Positions 36,980 to 49,439 are shown, numbered from the stretch's first letter. The stretch: DNA of 64,000 nt from Absidia repens (GCA_002105175.1 MCGE01000008.1:372001-436000); one strand, 5' to 3'. Made by a program: numbers and translations. The notes: generated from the sequence alone by a model not told the origin.

Positions 36980-38435
36980 AGATCTTCCGGAAGTCAAGCT
37001 CCAGGTTAATTCATATGAACGGTAGATAGGGAGTAGTGCTACTTTCATATTAAATGACCTAGAACTGTCTATCAGGTGACCTTTGCGACTGGGGCATGTA
37101 GTCATAGGTAATCTAGAAAGTAGTATAAATACTCTAGAGCAACAGTGACATGCAGAGAATGACCTATATTTATTTATATAATTTGTCACCCAGGAATATT
37201 GCCACCGTTAGTAGTAAGCGATCTAAGACGGCAGCTTGTTCTGGGAGAAGAAGGGGGAAGTAGTCATAGTGAGTGAACTAGAAAGCAAGTGAATGGTAAA
37301 ACAACACGCAAAATAGATACAAAAGCAAAATTAATTACTGCTGGATGGGATTAGAGAATAGTTAATAAAAAGACAGGTTTTATTGAAGCTTATCGGTTCA
37401 TACAAAAATTAAAGACTAGGGGTTCATTGTAATAAGGGATTTAAATTGGAGGATATACTGAGACGAAGCATGAGGAATACTAAAGTGAGTTTTGGAAAAT
37501 GTTCAATATTAATAAAAGAGGGAATTGTAAAATTGGAACTAATATACTATACAGGATTAGAGAAAGACAATAAAAGGGTAGTTTGTATTGAAGAACATCA
37601 CTGATCAATACTAATCACAAAGGAATGATGGTAATAAAAAAGGATCTATTGCACAAGACTTGAAAGTGACTAATGGCATATTTTTTATCTGAAGCAGTAA
37701 AAAGAGACATATTTTATTGAGATGTAGATAAAATTATGGATAAACTAAACTAATGAAGGCTTCAAAAAGCCAACTAATCGGTGATCCTAAATCCTGAATC
37801 CAAAATGAAAGGGGATCCCCATGCATCATGTAATCCCTGAGCTGAAACACCTTCTAAACTAGTCCTGATACTATTCTAAGTCTAACATGATCCCATAGAG
37901 TTACAATTGTGAAGAAAAAGTAAAAGGAAAGAGAGAAATTGAAAGAAAGAGAGAGCGCGAGGGAAAATTTGAGAAGTAAATAAATCCACGTGGGCGGGAG
38001 TTGAAATATATTTTTCGTCTCTGTGAGGCGGGGGTCTTTTTGGTGGGCACCTTCCTTTTTTTTTTTTCAACAAATACAATATCATCAACATGGTGGCCCT
38101 CTTCTCATGGCGGTACCAATCTTCAATCAACATTGGCAGCAAGATTGTTTTCTTCTCTTGAAACCTTTGCAAACAAGATGGAGGAAGTCGGTCTAGTTTA
38201 TTTACCACCCTCGAGCATTCACTATGGAATAGTTTGTCACTTAGCATAATATAGCATATCGTTTTGATTGGTCTACTTTTTCTGATGCTATGTCTATTCT
38301 ACTACAAAATATCCCTACCCCCATACATCCCATACTCACCGCACCCCCCCAATCACCTCACTTTTAAATATATGTCATAGTGTTATCATTATACCAGTTT
38401 AATTGACATAGTCTATATCTACATATGAATAAAGT
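36980..38435 (+). repeat. Dispersed repeat family, copy E
   Basis: Left blocks: ATTCATATGAACGGTAG near 37010, ATTAAATGACCTAGAACTG near 37050, TTTATT at 37378-37383 and 37713-37718. Core at about 37780-37890 (GAATCCAAAATGAAAGGG). CACGTGGGCGG at 37987-37997. The right arm contains GGAATAGTTTGTCAC near 38224 and AATAAA at 38428-38433. Together with D and H this is one of the best-preserved full copies. Confidence 0.85.
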
Positions 38436-38881
38436 AGTTCTATTACATTACCAATATCACATCTAGTTTATCTTGCCTAATGGGTAGGTTAATACGATAC
38501 AATGCATGTGCGTGTAGAAAAGGAAAAAAAAGACGGCGAGGGTGCAAAAAACTATGATGGATGAAGTGCACTTGAAGATATTTAATGTACGCGCTTGACA
38601 TTTTTTGTTTCTTGTTTTTGAATGTAATGGAAGTTTTTTTTTCGAGGGGTAGAGAGAATTATGCGGTGCATTTTTCTCTATAATTTTGGGAAGGGGATGG
38701 GGAACGACGACATATACAGTATACTTTGATTACATATAAAAAGAATGATAGATATTGACACAGGGGTATTGAGAGTGCAGCTCATATGGGTTAGGAAAAT
38801 GGTACGTCTGTTATAGAGTATTGTTTCACATGAAGCTATCCTAAACTCTGGAGGTCTGGTTTACGATCTAGAAGTAAAACC

Positions 38882-38912
<31 letters not shown>

Positions 38913-39404
38913 GGCACAATATCAAAGTCGCATCGGTGCGGATTTCCATATCACCAGTACATCGTCTCTCATACGTCCAAAGCATCATATCGGGACCAAC
39001 CAACATAATCTTTGTTCCCTTTTCTCTTACTAAAACAACGTTTCCATCTGTTTGAAAAAAAAAAAAAAAAAATCCGTGATACTGCGATCCCGATTACTCA
39101 TTTTTGAATACAGAATACACATACAAAATCAGTTTATTTCACTAAAGATATGAAAAAAATCATCATTTTATTTTTGGAAGACGTAAAAAAAGGGAAAAAA
39201 AAATAGTATCATACAGAAAAAGGGGCAAAATGGAATAATGAGACAAAAAGAAGAGAGGTAATTTTCTAACTAATAGGGAAAAGAGATGTCATTGATGACG
39301 AGAATAAATGTGTACAAGGGAGGAGATGGGGTAGAGGTGCACGGCACAAAATGAGAATAAAATAAAATATAAAAAAAGTGAATAAAAATAAAATGCTCAA
39401 TAAA
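38436..39404. other. Intergenic, no supported gene
   Basis: Contains an A-run of about 30 at 38881-38910, another at 39054-39071, and the 3' flank of the glycosyltransferase gene with TTTATT motifs (for example 39168) that could be its minus-strand polyadenylation signals. Confidence 0.5.
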
Positions 39405-41679
39405 CTATTCGAAATCCAGTTTGGTCACTGATCCACCACCCAAAATTTTGTCAGCGGCATTGAGACCTTTGACGGTAGCGTCATTGGGACACTTATCAGG
39501 AGCAAAATGGACGACAAAGTCACCGGGTTGGTAGAATTTGGGGAAGGTGTTGAAGGTATGATCGTCGCGGTCGAGTAAAAACACCTTGTCTTCATTTTCG
39601 GGCAGACGCATGATATCCCACATAGCACCTTGTTCGTAGGAAGGACCGCGCTTGTACCATTCCTCGGTTTTCTGCACATCACGTAAGAATTGCATTGCCC
39701 ATGGGGTGTTGCGCATCAAAAAGACACCGGCATTGATCATGGGATCACGGAAAGGACGTGACACCACAAAGTCTACTTGGTCATCGAAGGTTTCGGCACC
39801 TTGAGGGTACAATTGTCTAACTTGTTCCAATAAATCCTCCAGTTTGCGATCTTGGTCCATCACTACCGCATCCATATCCAACCAAAAGATCCACTTGTAT
39901 TTGGGCAATACCTTTTCCACCACATCAATCTTGCCCCATACCGTCTTGCGTTGTCCACGGGCTGCTTCTTGCGCAAATTCGGCTGACCGAGCCACAAACG
40001 AATAGCCATGTTTCAATGCATATTCCCTCTTGTTCATAGCAGCACGTGTGGCGGAAGGTTCCATACAGGCATCGTAGATAAAAGACGAGGTCACCACGGC
40101 AATGGAAGAGGCAGTCAGTTCATCATCGTCATCATTGTTGCTGATTTGTTGTTTGGCAATGTTGTGTTCTTCATCCAATAAGCCAGCGACATCTTCATCA
40201 TCATCAATAGGTTCACTGACAGCTGTGTTGGTGCTACTAGAGGAGGAAGGCAGACGGTGACAGACAGTGACGGGCTTGAGACGAGTCCAATAGGCCAGTT
40301 CAGTAAACTCTAACGATTGGTAGACTTGAGTGACGACAATATCTTCAGGATGCACAGATTCCACATTGTTTTCCCATCGAATAAAGCGGTGGGTACCTTC
40401 GGGACCATCTTCACGCACAAATTCAGGGATCAATTGTTCACGAGCCACAGCTTCTTGTTCAGGATCTTGTTGTTCGGTTCCAGGCACAGCGGCATCAATA
40501 CCAGAGTCCATGTCTTCATCTTCTTGTTCCATTGTTTCGGCATAGGATTGATAGTACTTGTGCATACTGGTCAGAATGGATTCACCCTTGTTGCTTGCAG
40601 CTTCAATTTCCTTTCGATGTTCCAACGCCAACTTGACAGCACTTGATCCAACCACCACAGCATCCTTGTCAGCAGCATCGCCTCTAAACGTTCCCCAGAC
40701 TAAGTTCGTAGGTGCATCGGCATTGATAGTAAAGGATGAGTCCATGTTATCACTAATGACACCGGAATCCAATTCTTGTTTGATGGCATCGAGTTGCATA
40801 AATGTGTTGATATCTTGTAAAATCAAATAGTCGTAAGTAACGCCTTGATCAGCCAAGTCAGTTTCAACCTGTTATATATATATAAAGAAAGAAAAAGTGG
40901 TCAGTCACCAGAATACGTTTTTGTTGTTTTCCCTTCTTCTCCCTTCTTACCCATTGAAGTACATCCACTTGTTCCAAAGAACCAGTAGCCTTCTTGATTT
41001 CAACCAAATCGTTCCATTCCATTTTTTCAGCTTCATATTGACGACGGACAGGAGTATCAGAAGGAGGAGGGCCACCATGAATCAAAAACTTGTAGTACAC
41101 ATCAGCATTGTAGACCATACAAGGTAATAGGTTTTCCCGGAGTCCAAAGTACTTTTCCCGAATCAATCGACGGCGTTCCATAGAAGAAGCATCAGAAGTC
41201 ACCACCACAAGATGAGAGTAGTGCTTTGAAGTATTGATCACCACGCTGTCTGACGATTCATCAAAAGGCTGTGTCATTTGTTTATGAGAATCGGAGTGAG
41301 TAGAAGGTGAGAAGGGGTCTTTACTGTCAGAAGAAGTGCTGGTGGTAGTGGTATCATCTTGACCAAAGGGAGGCAGTTGTTCATCTTGTGATTCAGTGTT
41401 ACCCCCAATATCATTGAGAGTTGGATCCAGGGGACTTTCTTTTTCGGCTTCCTTGTTGGGTATGTGGTCAGAAGGATCATATTTTGTAGGAGGAGGAGTA
41501 GTAGTCGATAAAGAGTCTTGATCAGCACCAGAACCAGTTGTAGTCAAGCGAGCATTGAGATAGAAGATAAAGCATACACCAATCAAGGCAAAGGCAATAA
41601 TGAGTCGTTTGTTTTGCTTGGGTCGTTTCATCATCCCAGTGTTGCTTTCTGACTTATATAAGGGTAAATCAGCAGGCAT
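39405..41679 (-). CDS. Type II membrane glycosyltransferase: GT31-like N-terminal region fused to a GT34 (GMA12/MNN10) domain
   Basis: Two exons (41679-40951, 40868-39405) encode 730 residues. A single membrane anchor (LIIAFALIGVCFIFYLNA, residues about 26-43) follows a short basic cytosolic tail, then a Ser/Thr/Pro stem to about residue 150. Residues 155-330 resemble GT31 galactosyltransferases: HLVVVTSDASSMERRRLIRE, a PPPSDTPVRRQYEAE stretch, then YLILQDINTF where GT31 enzymes have a DDD motif, so that site looks degenerate. After an acidic linker, residues about 490-715 form a GT34 domain: REYALKHGYSFVAR, KYKWIFWLDMDAVVMD (DxD at D574/D576), INAGVFLMRN, YEQGAMWDIM and GDFVVHFAPDKCP. The GT34 half should be an active Golgi alpha-galactosyl/mannosyl transferase; the GT31-like half may only bind acceptor. 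The two-domain combination is inferred from motif reading. Confidence 0.85.
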
Positions 41680-41868
41680 GACAATATAGGAATATAAAGA
41701 ATAAAAAATAAAAGAAAGTGAAAAAGGGGAAGGAAGAAAAATAAAAAAGGGAAATCAAATAAACAAAAATAAATAGTAAAGCCCAAAGGGCTTAAAAAAA
41801 AAATCAAACAGTCGCCGGTTGAAATAGATAAAGTGTTTATTTATATATGAGAGAAAGAGGGTCTAAAT

Positions 41869-43477
41869 TTAGAATTCCAAGGGATCAGCTTTTCCAGGTC
41901 GGGAGCCACATCCAGCTCCTCCGCCTATATGTCGCTTTTGGAAGGAGCCTTTGTTGTTGGTCGTTGTTTTCTTGGATGCTGTATTATCAGTTGCTTGTGA
42001 TGAGGTTGATGGAGGGGCTGCTGCTGGTGGTGGTGGTGGTGGTGGTTCAGTTCGACGAGTAACAACCCCGCCTTCAGGTGGTAAGTGGAATGTTTCAATT
42101 GCAAATCGTTTTCGTCGTAATTTAAATGCGAGATCATTACTGCCACCGCCCGATAACACAGATAATTTTGTACTGGGTGGTAAGAGCGAATTGAGCACGG
42201 GTAATTTATGGACATGGAAAAATCCGTGATAGCTTTGAGTATAAGGCTTGTCGTTGTGTAAAGAGGATCCTATTATAAACTCAATGAGTTACCGCGAAGG
42301 TTTCAGAAAAGTATTGGAAAATGTTTCTTACCTGCAAAGGATTCAATTTCGATCACTGCATCAACTACGTGCTCCACTCGACCGATATAATTGGGGACTT
42401 GATCATACAAATAAGCTGGAATAGTAACAATTGCGGCACCGAATGAGAATCGAAGCAGACCACGAAGAGCATGGAAGAATTTAAACAGATCCTATAATAA
42501 AGATCAACGTAAAGATAAGAGTCAATCATAAAAGGTTCTCTTTTTTTTTTTTTTTTTCCTGAATTGCTTACATGGGAAGATTTGGATTGCCAACTAGGTG
42601 ATGCCAGAGAATGAATAGCAAGTCTTAAGGCATTTCGGGGAGTACCTGCAGGAACTGGAATCGCAGAGCTAATTTGTGATGCAATGCAAGGGAAAATAAA
42701 TTAATACCATAATATAATATTGATGTTACCATTCCCCATCATACCTAAAGTTTCCATCCACGATGATTTTACGTATTTTGTCCAACAAATCGCCATATTG
42801 ATCCACAGAGTCGTCGTCGTCGGTTCCCAAAGATGGATCGATTAAGGAAAGTGAGGCGTCTTCGAGTATCGAGTCTGGTACGCGCTTGGTGAGGTCGAAT
42901 AAGCTGCAGTAAGGTGGAGGATCGTTGGATTTTTCCGTTGTGTTTGAAGAGTTGCCTTTTGATATCATTGGGGAAGGTGTAGGAACTATAAGAAAGTCTG
43001 TTAGCACATGGTCATATTATCATTATTATTATTTTATTGCTTACCTGGCTTTGCGCTAACACTGGTTTCAAATTTCTTTAAATGAGCATATCGCCAAGCA
43101 ATTTTCATACGGTCACTTTCACCAGCAGCCGCACCTGCTTTGCTTGTTGTGTCGTCGTCGTCCATATCAGCGTCACTTGAAGCGAGCCACATAAGATTAC
43201 GAGCCATTTCAGAAGGATCTTCATCTTTGGATACAAGCGCACAGTGGTGACCAGAGGAAATACCTTGTGCCAAAAAGTATTTCAAAAGAAGTTGAGCATA
43301 AGTGGTCGCCCGATCTTCCTTTACCAAAAGCACGGTGCCTACAGGTAACCCACCACCAAGAATGTCGTCAAGAGAGGGAACACCAGTGGACACCAAAAGT
43401 TGGCCATTATATGCAGAAAGTCTAGATCCAGGAGGTAGCTTGGGTTGCTGATCAGCATTTCGTTTTCGGAAACTCAT
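41869..43477 (-). CDS. ELP4: Elongator complex subunit 4 (PAXNEB family)
   Basis: Five exons (43477-43045, 42985-42745, 42668-42572, 42491-42332, 42269-41869) encode 443 residues. The RecA-like fold opens with LLVSTGVPSLDDILGGGLPVGTVLLV, then YAQLLLKYFLAQGISSGHHCALVS and WRYAHLKKFE. GTPRNALRLAIHSLASPSW, FFHALRGLLRFSFGAAIVTIP and the C-terminal KRFAIETFHLPPEGGVVTRR complete the family pattern. It ends with the conserved GCGSRPGKADPLEF. A Pro-rich/Ser-Thr insert precedes that tail. Elp4 forms the Elp456 hexameric ring with Elp5 and Elp6, which binds tRNA and supports wobble-uridine modification by Elongator. The gene is tandem with the glycosyltransferase (189 bp) and RSA3 (260 bp) on the same strand, each with its own start region. 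Confidence 0.95.
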
Positions 43478-43737
43478 ATTTGTGTTGAAGCGTAGCCACA
43501 GAAGAGAGAGAGTGAGAGAAAGAGCTTTTGGGCTGTAAAAATAAAAAAGAGCAGGAATCCCCGATCAAAAATAAAAAATAAAAAATAAGCGTGACGGTGC
43601 ATAAAAAATTCCAACTCACATTCATATAGTAAAAGAGTTTATCCCCCAGAAGTCAATATAAAATATATAATACAATGCATTTTTGTTTTATTATATGACC
43701 TCAAAATCATAAACTATTTTCTATTACTAAAGCTATA

Positions 43738-44609
43738 CTAACTATCATTTGCACTCGCTAAAATAATATTCTTTTCCAAATCAGAGAAAATGGTGATACC
43801 AGATTCCAAAGAGTCAATCAGAACGTTCAATCGTGCACCAGTAAATCCAGGTTCCTATAGCATATAAAAAATATTAGATCCAATCCAGTATGTAACTCAA
43901 AATAATTTTATCATTATCATCATCCCGTCTCCCCCTCTTCTATATCACAAAAAAAAAAAAAAAAAAAAAGTATATTGTGGTACACTTTACCTGTCGAATT
44001 GTGTCCAAATCAGACCCGAATGCCAGTGTCATTTGTCCCATGTAGTGATCCCTGAATTTCCCAGATAGATTGTGTTTCGTTGTCGACGGTGTTGAAGCTG
44101 CTGCTGCTGCTGTTGATGATGATGATTGGTCAGGCTGTGATTCAGATTGGACAGACATATCGTCATTATCTTCTGAGAATGATTGATCTCCATTTTCTTG
44201 GAGCAAATGGCTGACAGGATCTACTTCTGGTATGTCTGAGGAGTTTATTGAGTAACTGTCGTCGTCATCGCTTTGTCTATCGTTATTAAGGTCCATGTCA
44301 TCGCTACTGTCGGCACTATTGTCGTCGTTGTCGTCGTCCTCATCGTCCAGTTGCTGCATCACACTATCGAGCACATTTGGATCCATTTCTTCATCGAGAT
44401 CATCGAAAAGGCCGCCTTTTTTGGTATCATCAATAGCGTGATCCTAAAATCAAAAAAGAAGACCGTTCAGTTCCTTTAGAAACACCAAGTGACAGAAGGA
44501 TCGATTTAAATGTAGAATGACTTACTTCCAGTTTTGATTTTTTGTTCTGCTTGTGTGTATTCTTCGGTGTATTGGAAGCTTGTCTCTTCTTGCTACTGGA
44601 TTGTGTCAT
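43738..44609 (-). CDS. RSA3: Ribosome assembly protein 3 (Rsa3-like)
   Basis: Three exons (44609-44526, 44443-43991, 43854-43738) encode 217 residues. The N-terminus is Lys/Ser-rich (KKRQASNTPKNTHKQNKKSK), followed by a long acidic Asp/Ser stretch. The C-terminal 60 residues carry the Rsa3 signature FRDHYMGQMTLAFGSDLDTIR, then EPGFTGARLNVLIDSLESGI and FSDLEK. In yeast Rsa3 acts in nucleolar pre-60S particles. Length is close to yeast Rsa3 (220). The acidic middle part is low complexity (GAT/GTC repeats on the DNA) and may vary. It is divergent from the dolichyldiphosphatase gene, with a 587 bp shared upstream region. Confidence 0.85.
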
Positions 44610-45196
44610 GACGGCGGAATGAAATATACAAGAATGAAGAAAAAAAAAAAAAAAGAAAACCGAAGGTCGAGCGGCTGAGGAGAAGTCTGCCCTCAGTCAT
44701 TTTCAAACACCGCGAGCATTTTTGCTTGCTTAGCTGGGAGAATTAAAAAAATTACAATTAAAAAAGCGTGGCATGCGATGTCGATGCAACTATGGGCTTG
44801 TGGGGTCATAAAAAATGAATCTCATGCAATAGTCAAAGAACATATATGTATTTTCAGTTGTTAATAATGAATTTATTCTCGTTATTAGACATATTTTCTT
44901 TGATATATGTTTAATTTGTCCACCTCACTCTTTTCATTATGGTATATGAATATCATTTATATGCTAATGCATTATCAACTGGACACTTCTCCATATGTTG
45001 ATTTTTCAGTCCATCCCCCTATTCTTTGACTATAAATATTTACAGCAAGGTACTATACAGATTTTTCATCTACTGTATTTTGTCTTCGAAAAGAAAAAAA
45101 AAGGGGGAGGGGAGGGGCTTTCTTAAACAATGAAAGGGTCGCTGTTTCAAATCGCCTTCCTTGTTGTCAAACTCTCACTTCTCACTTTAGACCGTC
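44610..45196. other. Shared upstream region of RSA3 and dolichyldiphosphatase genes
   Basis: 587 bp between divergent starts. AT-rich with a purine tract near 45090-45117 (AAAAGAAAAAAAAAGGGGGA...). An out-of-frame ATG at 45129 precedes the dolichyldiphosphatase ATG and could be an upstream ORF start. No gene seen. Confidence 0.45.
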
Positions 45197-45774
45197 ATGG
45201 TGCAGTGGTCTCTGAATGGTCTATTGGCTATTTTAGCCCAGGTAAAAAATATTTCATATCAGTATAACTCTATTATATCCCACTCACACACACACATATA
45301 TGTCGAACTATTTCTTTATTTAATATGATGTAGATTAAATTCATTGTTTCACTGGCCACGTTTGTTCTCATCATTTATACACGATCGATCCATTTCATGT
45401 ATTTTGTTGTGGGTGCATGCCTAACCGCCATTCTGGGCAAAGTACTTAAACGGATCTTCCAACAGTCACGGCCTCAAGGCTCTGGCTATGGAATGCCCTC
45501 CACTCATTCTCAGGTCATCATGTTTTTTGCAACCTACTTCCATTGCGTCGCTTACACTAGTATGCCAAGCTTAGTGTGCTGCGTCTCCCTGTTGGCTTTG
45601 GCGGTGGTCTGGTCCAGAGTCCAATTGAAACACCACACCCTCTCTCAAGTCACTGTTGGTACCCTGCTTGGAATTCTCTGTGCTCTTCTATGGTATGCTG
45701 CCTGGTCAACGATTTTATCTCCCCTTATTGTAGAATACTCACCCTTTCCCCGTTTTTTTATATTTGTATCATAA
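45197..45774 (+). CDS. CAX4: Dolichyldiphosphatase-like PAP2 phosphatase (short form)
   Basis: Two exons (45197-45241, 45334-45774) encode 161 residues. All three PAP2 motifs are present: KRIFQQSRP (KxxxxxxRP), GMPSTHSQ (PSxxH) and SRVQLKHHTLSQV (SRxxxxxH). The order and the KYGMPS(T/S)HSQ context match the Cax4/DOLPP1 group, which dephosphorylates dolichyl diphosphate in the ER lumen for N-glycosylation. Four hydrophobic segments are visible. The protein is shorter than its relatives (about 240): the usual N-terminal segment preceding the first membrane helix and the C-terminal tail after PLF-type helix are missing. Either an unrecognised 5' exon exists upstream or this is a minimal form. 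The start used is the ATG in frame with exon 2 across a clean GTAAAA...TAG intron. Confidence 0.8.
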
Positions 45775-45837
45775 TTGTGTCTTTATTAATAAAATATATA
45801 TTTTGTATAATCATAGCTGAAGTAAAAGTGTAGTGTA

Positions 45838-45890
45838 TAATAATAGTAATAGTAATAGTAATAGTAATAGTAATAATAGTAGTAGTAGTA
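45838..45890. repeat. (AATAGT)n/(AGT)n microsatellite
   Basis: About six AATAGT-type hexamers followed by AGT triplets, in the convergent 3' region between dolichyldiphosphatase and phosphodiesterase genes. Confidence 0.9.
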
Positions 45891-46048
45891 TTGGGTTTTG
45901 ATGATATACAAATAAAAAATTCAATCACTTTGTGATCGTTACAAAAAAAAAAGCAAAAACGGAGGTGAATAAACTATAGGGATATATACAAACTAAGGTC
46001 GAGTGGAAAGGAGGAACATATATATATATATATATATATATCTAGTTT

Positions 46049-48379
46049 TCATGATGGTGTATCAGATGTTTGATTACGTCCTTCTCGTTTGTCTTGAGTT
46101 CTCCATAGGGCTGCATTCTGGTTTGCCATTTGCGCCCAGGCTTTCAATTCTGCAACAAAAAAAAGAAAAAAAAGATCGATCAAATAAAAATTCACACTAA
46201 CCTTGTTCGGAAATAACTTTGACATGAGGTTACCTGGCACAATGTCACTCGTTGCTTCAAATAGTTGTACACCTATTTTGGTAATAAATTGCTGTTGGAA
46301 TAATGCCAGTGGTAAGTGTCTATCATCGTCCAGCGGGAGACCAAATGCATCCAAACATGATTGAAGTCCAAGGTCCATTTCCAGTTTGTCTTGACCATGA
46401 AGTTCTTCCACCAATCGATTGGCCCAAAGTTTAGCCACTGGGAATGGTCTTGCCTATATATAAAACATTTAAACAACGTATTCGTTTGTTACTGTTGTCT
46501 TTCTTGGGGAGAGGAGAGAGCACTTACAATATTTGAGATATCAGCACATTTGATGATTGCAGCAAACATCACAGTGCGTTGTTCATCATCATCAATCGTT
46601 GTTAATTGTTGTTGCGTTGATTCTTGCCGGAGTACTGAACCAAGTTGTGTGATTTTTGCCATGTAGTCCTTATGTAACGCCATATCAGTTGCAAGAATTC
46701 CTTGAATCACTCGCTTTCTAAACACCACTTTATATGAAAACAAAAAGGAGAAAAGTCAGTATAATCTATTTCATAAGTGTCCATGTGCCTATTTCTCTCC
46801 CTCCACCCCTCCTACCTTCATGTTGCCGACCTAACTGATCCAACCAATATTTTTTTATCAAACGATAGAGTAGCATGGCATGGTAACTTTCAAGTACAGA
46901 GATGTCATTGTAAAGTAGCGACAGCGAAGTGGATGTATTGATCATAAATGAATTTGTGACACCAGGATGCCCAAGGTCGTGTCCAATACAAATCAATAAT
47001 AATGCAAAAATATCCATAGGGGTAAGTAAATATCCAAGATGAGATGCTGTTGATGTCGATTGGGATTGATGTAATAGACCTGCCTGACGTAATATATAAT
47101 AAACGGATTGAAGGACATCGACGGCATGATAAAAGTTGTGATATGGGTTGGCGATATGGTAACCATTCCATAGATCGTGTATAAAATCCACTAAAAAATA
47201 AAATTCATAATAAAAAATAAAATAAAAGGAATTAGCGTTACATTTATCACGGATGAATCTTTTTGATTGTTTGTACCTGAAGATCCTTTAAAGCAAGTCA
47301 ATTCGGGTAGCAAGAAAGCTTGATCAAATATCCAGGAGACACAATAGACCAAATCAGTATCTGATAAATCAAAAGGACAAAAATCCCATTCACCAAGTCG
47401 TTTCTCCAATTCCAGCTTGCGACCACTATATTGTACAAAGAGAGATATTAGAGTTGTAATCTTAACTACTCCTTATTATTTAATTTCCGATTGTGTTTCT
47501 ATTACCTTGACAGCTTGTGTAATTCAAATATCGTTCTTCGTCGTTTCAATGAAGAAGAATCCAGGACAGCTTGATATATCCAATCATGGTGGGTAAATAT
47601 TTCTTTGGTTTGATTACATTTTGGGCCTGATTTGACAAGTAGTTCCGATTCTGACGGACCCGATGATGTTGATGATGACGATGTTGGTGATGGTAGTAGT
47701 TGTTGAGATGGCGGATACCGATGTGCAGCCTAAAAAGAATTTGTTTAATTAAAATTAAAAAAAATGTCTTGTGTGAAATACAATTGCAAAAGAACTCACT
47801 AGAAACATGGTTTGGACGACATTGTGACGTAAAGGTTTGAGCAAATAGTCGGCAGCACCGTGATCTATACAAGAGAGCATATAATCGGATGAATCATTGG
47901 AGCAGCATACTACATAAAGAAGATAAGCGACAGGTTAAATAAATCATACTATTTTTGGGTTAAAGTTCCATATGATTATCAATACTTGATATCATCACAA
48001 TTCTTTTTTTATACATTACCAAGGGGGACGAAGTTGATCACAGTACCTTGACGCAAATGATATACTAGCATTTTCAAAGACACAATGTTTCGATGATCGT
48101 TTTCCATATCAATCAACAGCAGTGTGTTTGTACCAATTGACTCTGTGGATGCGGTGGATTTGATATGACCATACTGCTGCTGCTGTTCACGTTGGAGTCG
48201 TAGTAAGGCTTCTTTTGCATTTTTTACACAAGTAACTACAATAACATAGAAGAATTAAAAACAAGATAAATTTATGAATAAAATAAAATATGCGTCTTAC
48301 CTTGAGAGAAGGTGTCACGAAGAAGTGGATTGAGTGCGTAAGGGCTAACTACCATGAGATGGTAGTCGGAGGGTTTCAT
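46049..48379 (-). CDS. RegA-like cyclic nucleotide phosphodiesterase with N-terminal receiver-like domain
   Basis: Nine exons (48379-48301, 48235-48020, 47909-47800, 47729-47506, 47425-47277, 47190-46816, 46727-46528, 46453-46234, 46149-46049) encode 557 residues. Residues 1-135 look like a response-regulator receiver: LLLIDME (candidate phosphoacceptor D69) and GAADYLLKP (K123), but the N-terminal acidic pair is replaced (LMVVSPYALNPLL). Residues 230-540 are a class I PDE: NPYHNFYHAVDVLQ (H277, H281), GHDLGHPGVTN (H330, D331, H334), KCADISNI (metal Asp), EELHGQDKLE and FQQQFI with the invariant Gln. It should hydrolyse cAMP or cGMP in the cytosol. A receiver plus PDE is the architecture of Dictyostelium RegA, where phosphorelay controls cAMP breakdown. 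Every exon phase closes. Confidence 0.9.
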
Positions 48380-48497
48380 TGATAAAATATAATAAAAGTA
48401 ATATATTTATAAAATTATATTCAGAAGAAAGAGAGAGAGAAAAGGAGGGATGAGGGAGAATAAGAATAAAAGAGAGAGAGAGAGAGAGAGAGCGAAT

Positions 48498-48544
<47 letters not shown>

Positions 48545-49439
48545 AATAAAAAAAAGAACTACTAAGAAAGTGAAGTGTTGCAAATAGAGACTGTATGTAA
48601 GTTTATTTCTGTCGAATGGATAAAACCTTTAAACATGGAAATAAATCAAAATGAATAACAACCAAGAAGGATGAACGTGGATCAACAAGTGGGAAAATAA
48701 AATTAAAAACGGAAGAAAGCCTAGGAAAACGGCTTTTGACAAAATGTATTGGAAATGATCACGCGAAATATTTTGAATTCCGCTTTTCAGGGCGTCGGTA
48801 AAACTATTCAAAACAATAAGGAGAAAGACCTTTATATAGAGAGAATTAATGTACAGCGGTTTTGTTCTATCCATTTACAATTTCTCATTCCTGAAAATCA
48901 TAAAAGGTACCATGAACTAAAACGTGGGTCGGAGCTTCATATGTTTTGACAGCTGCATTGGTCACCATATCAAAAAAAAAAAGCTCAGGAAGAACCGGCT
49001 AAGCATGCATTTTTGATTTTCAATTGTCGTCAAGGAAGAGTGTGACAAAAGCTAAAAAGTAAAGTATACATACAATTGATATACAGTAAACAAAAAATAA
49101 CAGAAAAGGTGAATTTCAGCAAGTAAATCTTAAGGATTGCCATTTTTTACACTCTCGACTCTCCTAGAAGACATGGCTCGGGACGCTCCCACTTTTGCTC
49201 TCCAAATTTCAAAAATAACTCAAACATTCTCAAACATTGAAAAAACTGATCAACTGGGAGCCATGGGGAGATCGATGAAATGCAGTGTTTGACGGAAGTA
49301 GATACTCCTCCCCGCCATTTCGCATCTTAATAGGATGTCCCTTGGAACTCAAATGTAGGTTCTTTTTTTTTTTTTTTTTTTTTTTTGACTGTGGCGGAAA
49401 AAAAAAGGAGACGAGCTAAATATATATAGCCTTTCCAAC
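48380..49439. other. Intergenic with microsatellites
   Basis: Promoter region of the phosphodiesterase gene. Contains GA-rich repeats (48473-48491), a GT microsatellite, and a T-run at 49363-49385. No gene supported; short frames at 48629-48949 are random-looking. Confidence 0.5.
48499..48538. repeat. (GT)n microsatellite, 40 bp
   Basis: About 20 uninterrupted GT dinucleotides preceded by a GA repeat, 120 bp upstream of the phosphodiesterase start codon. Confidence 0.96.
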
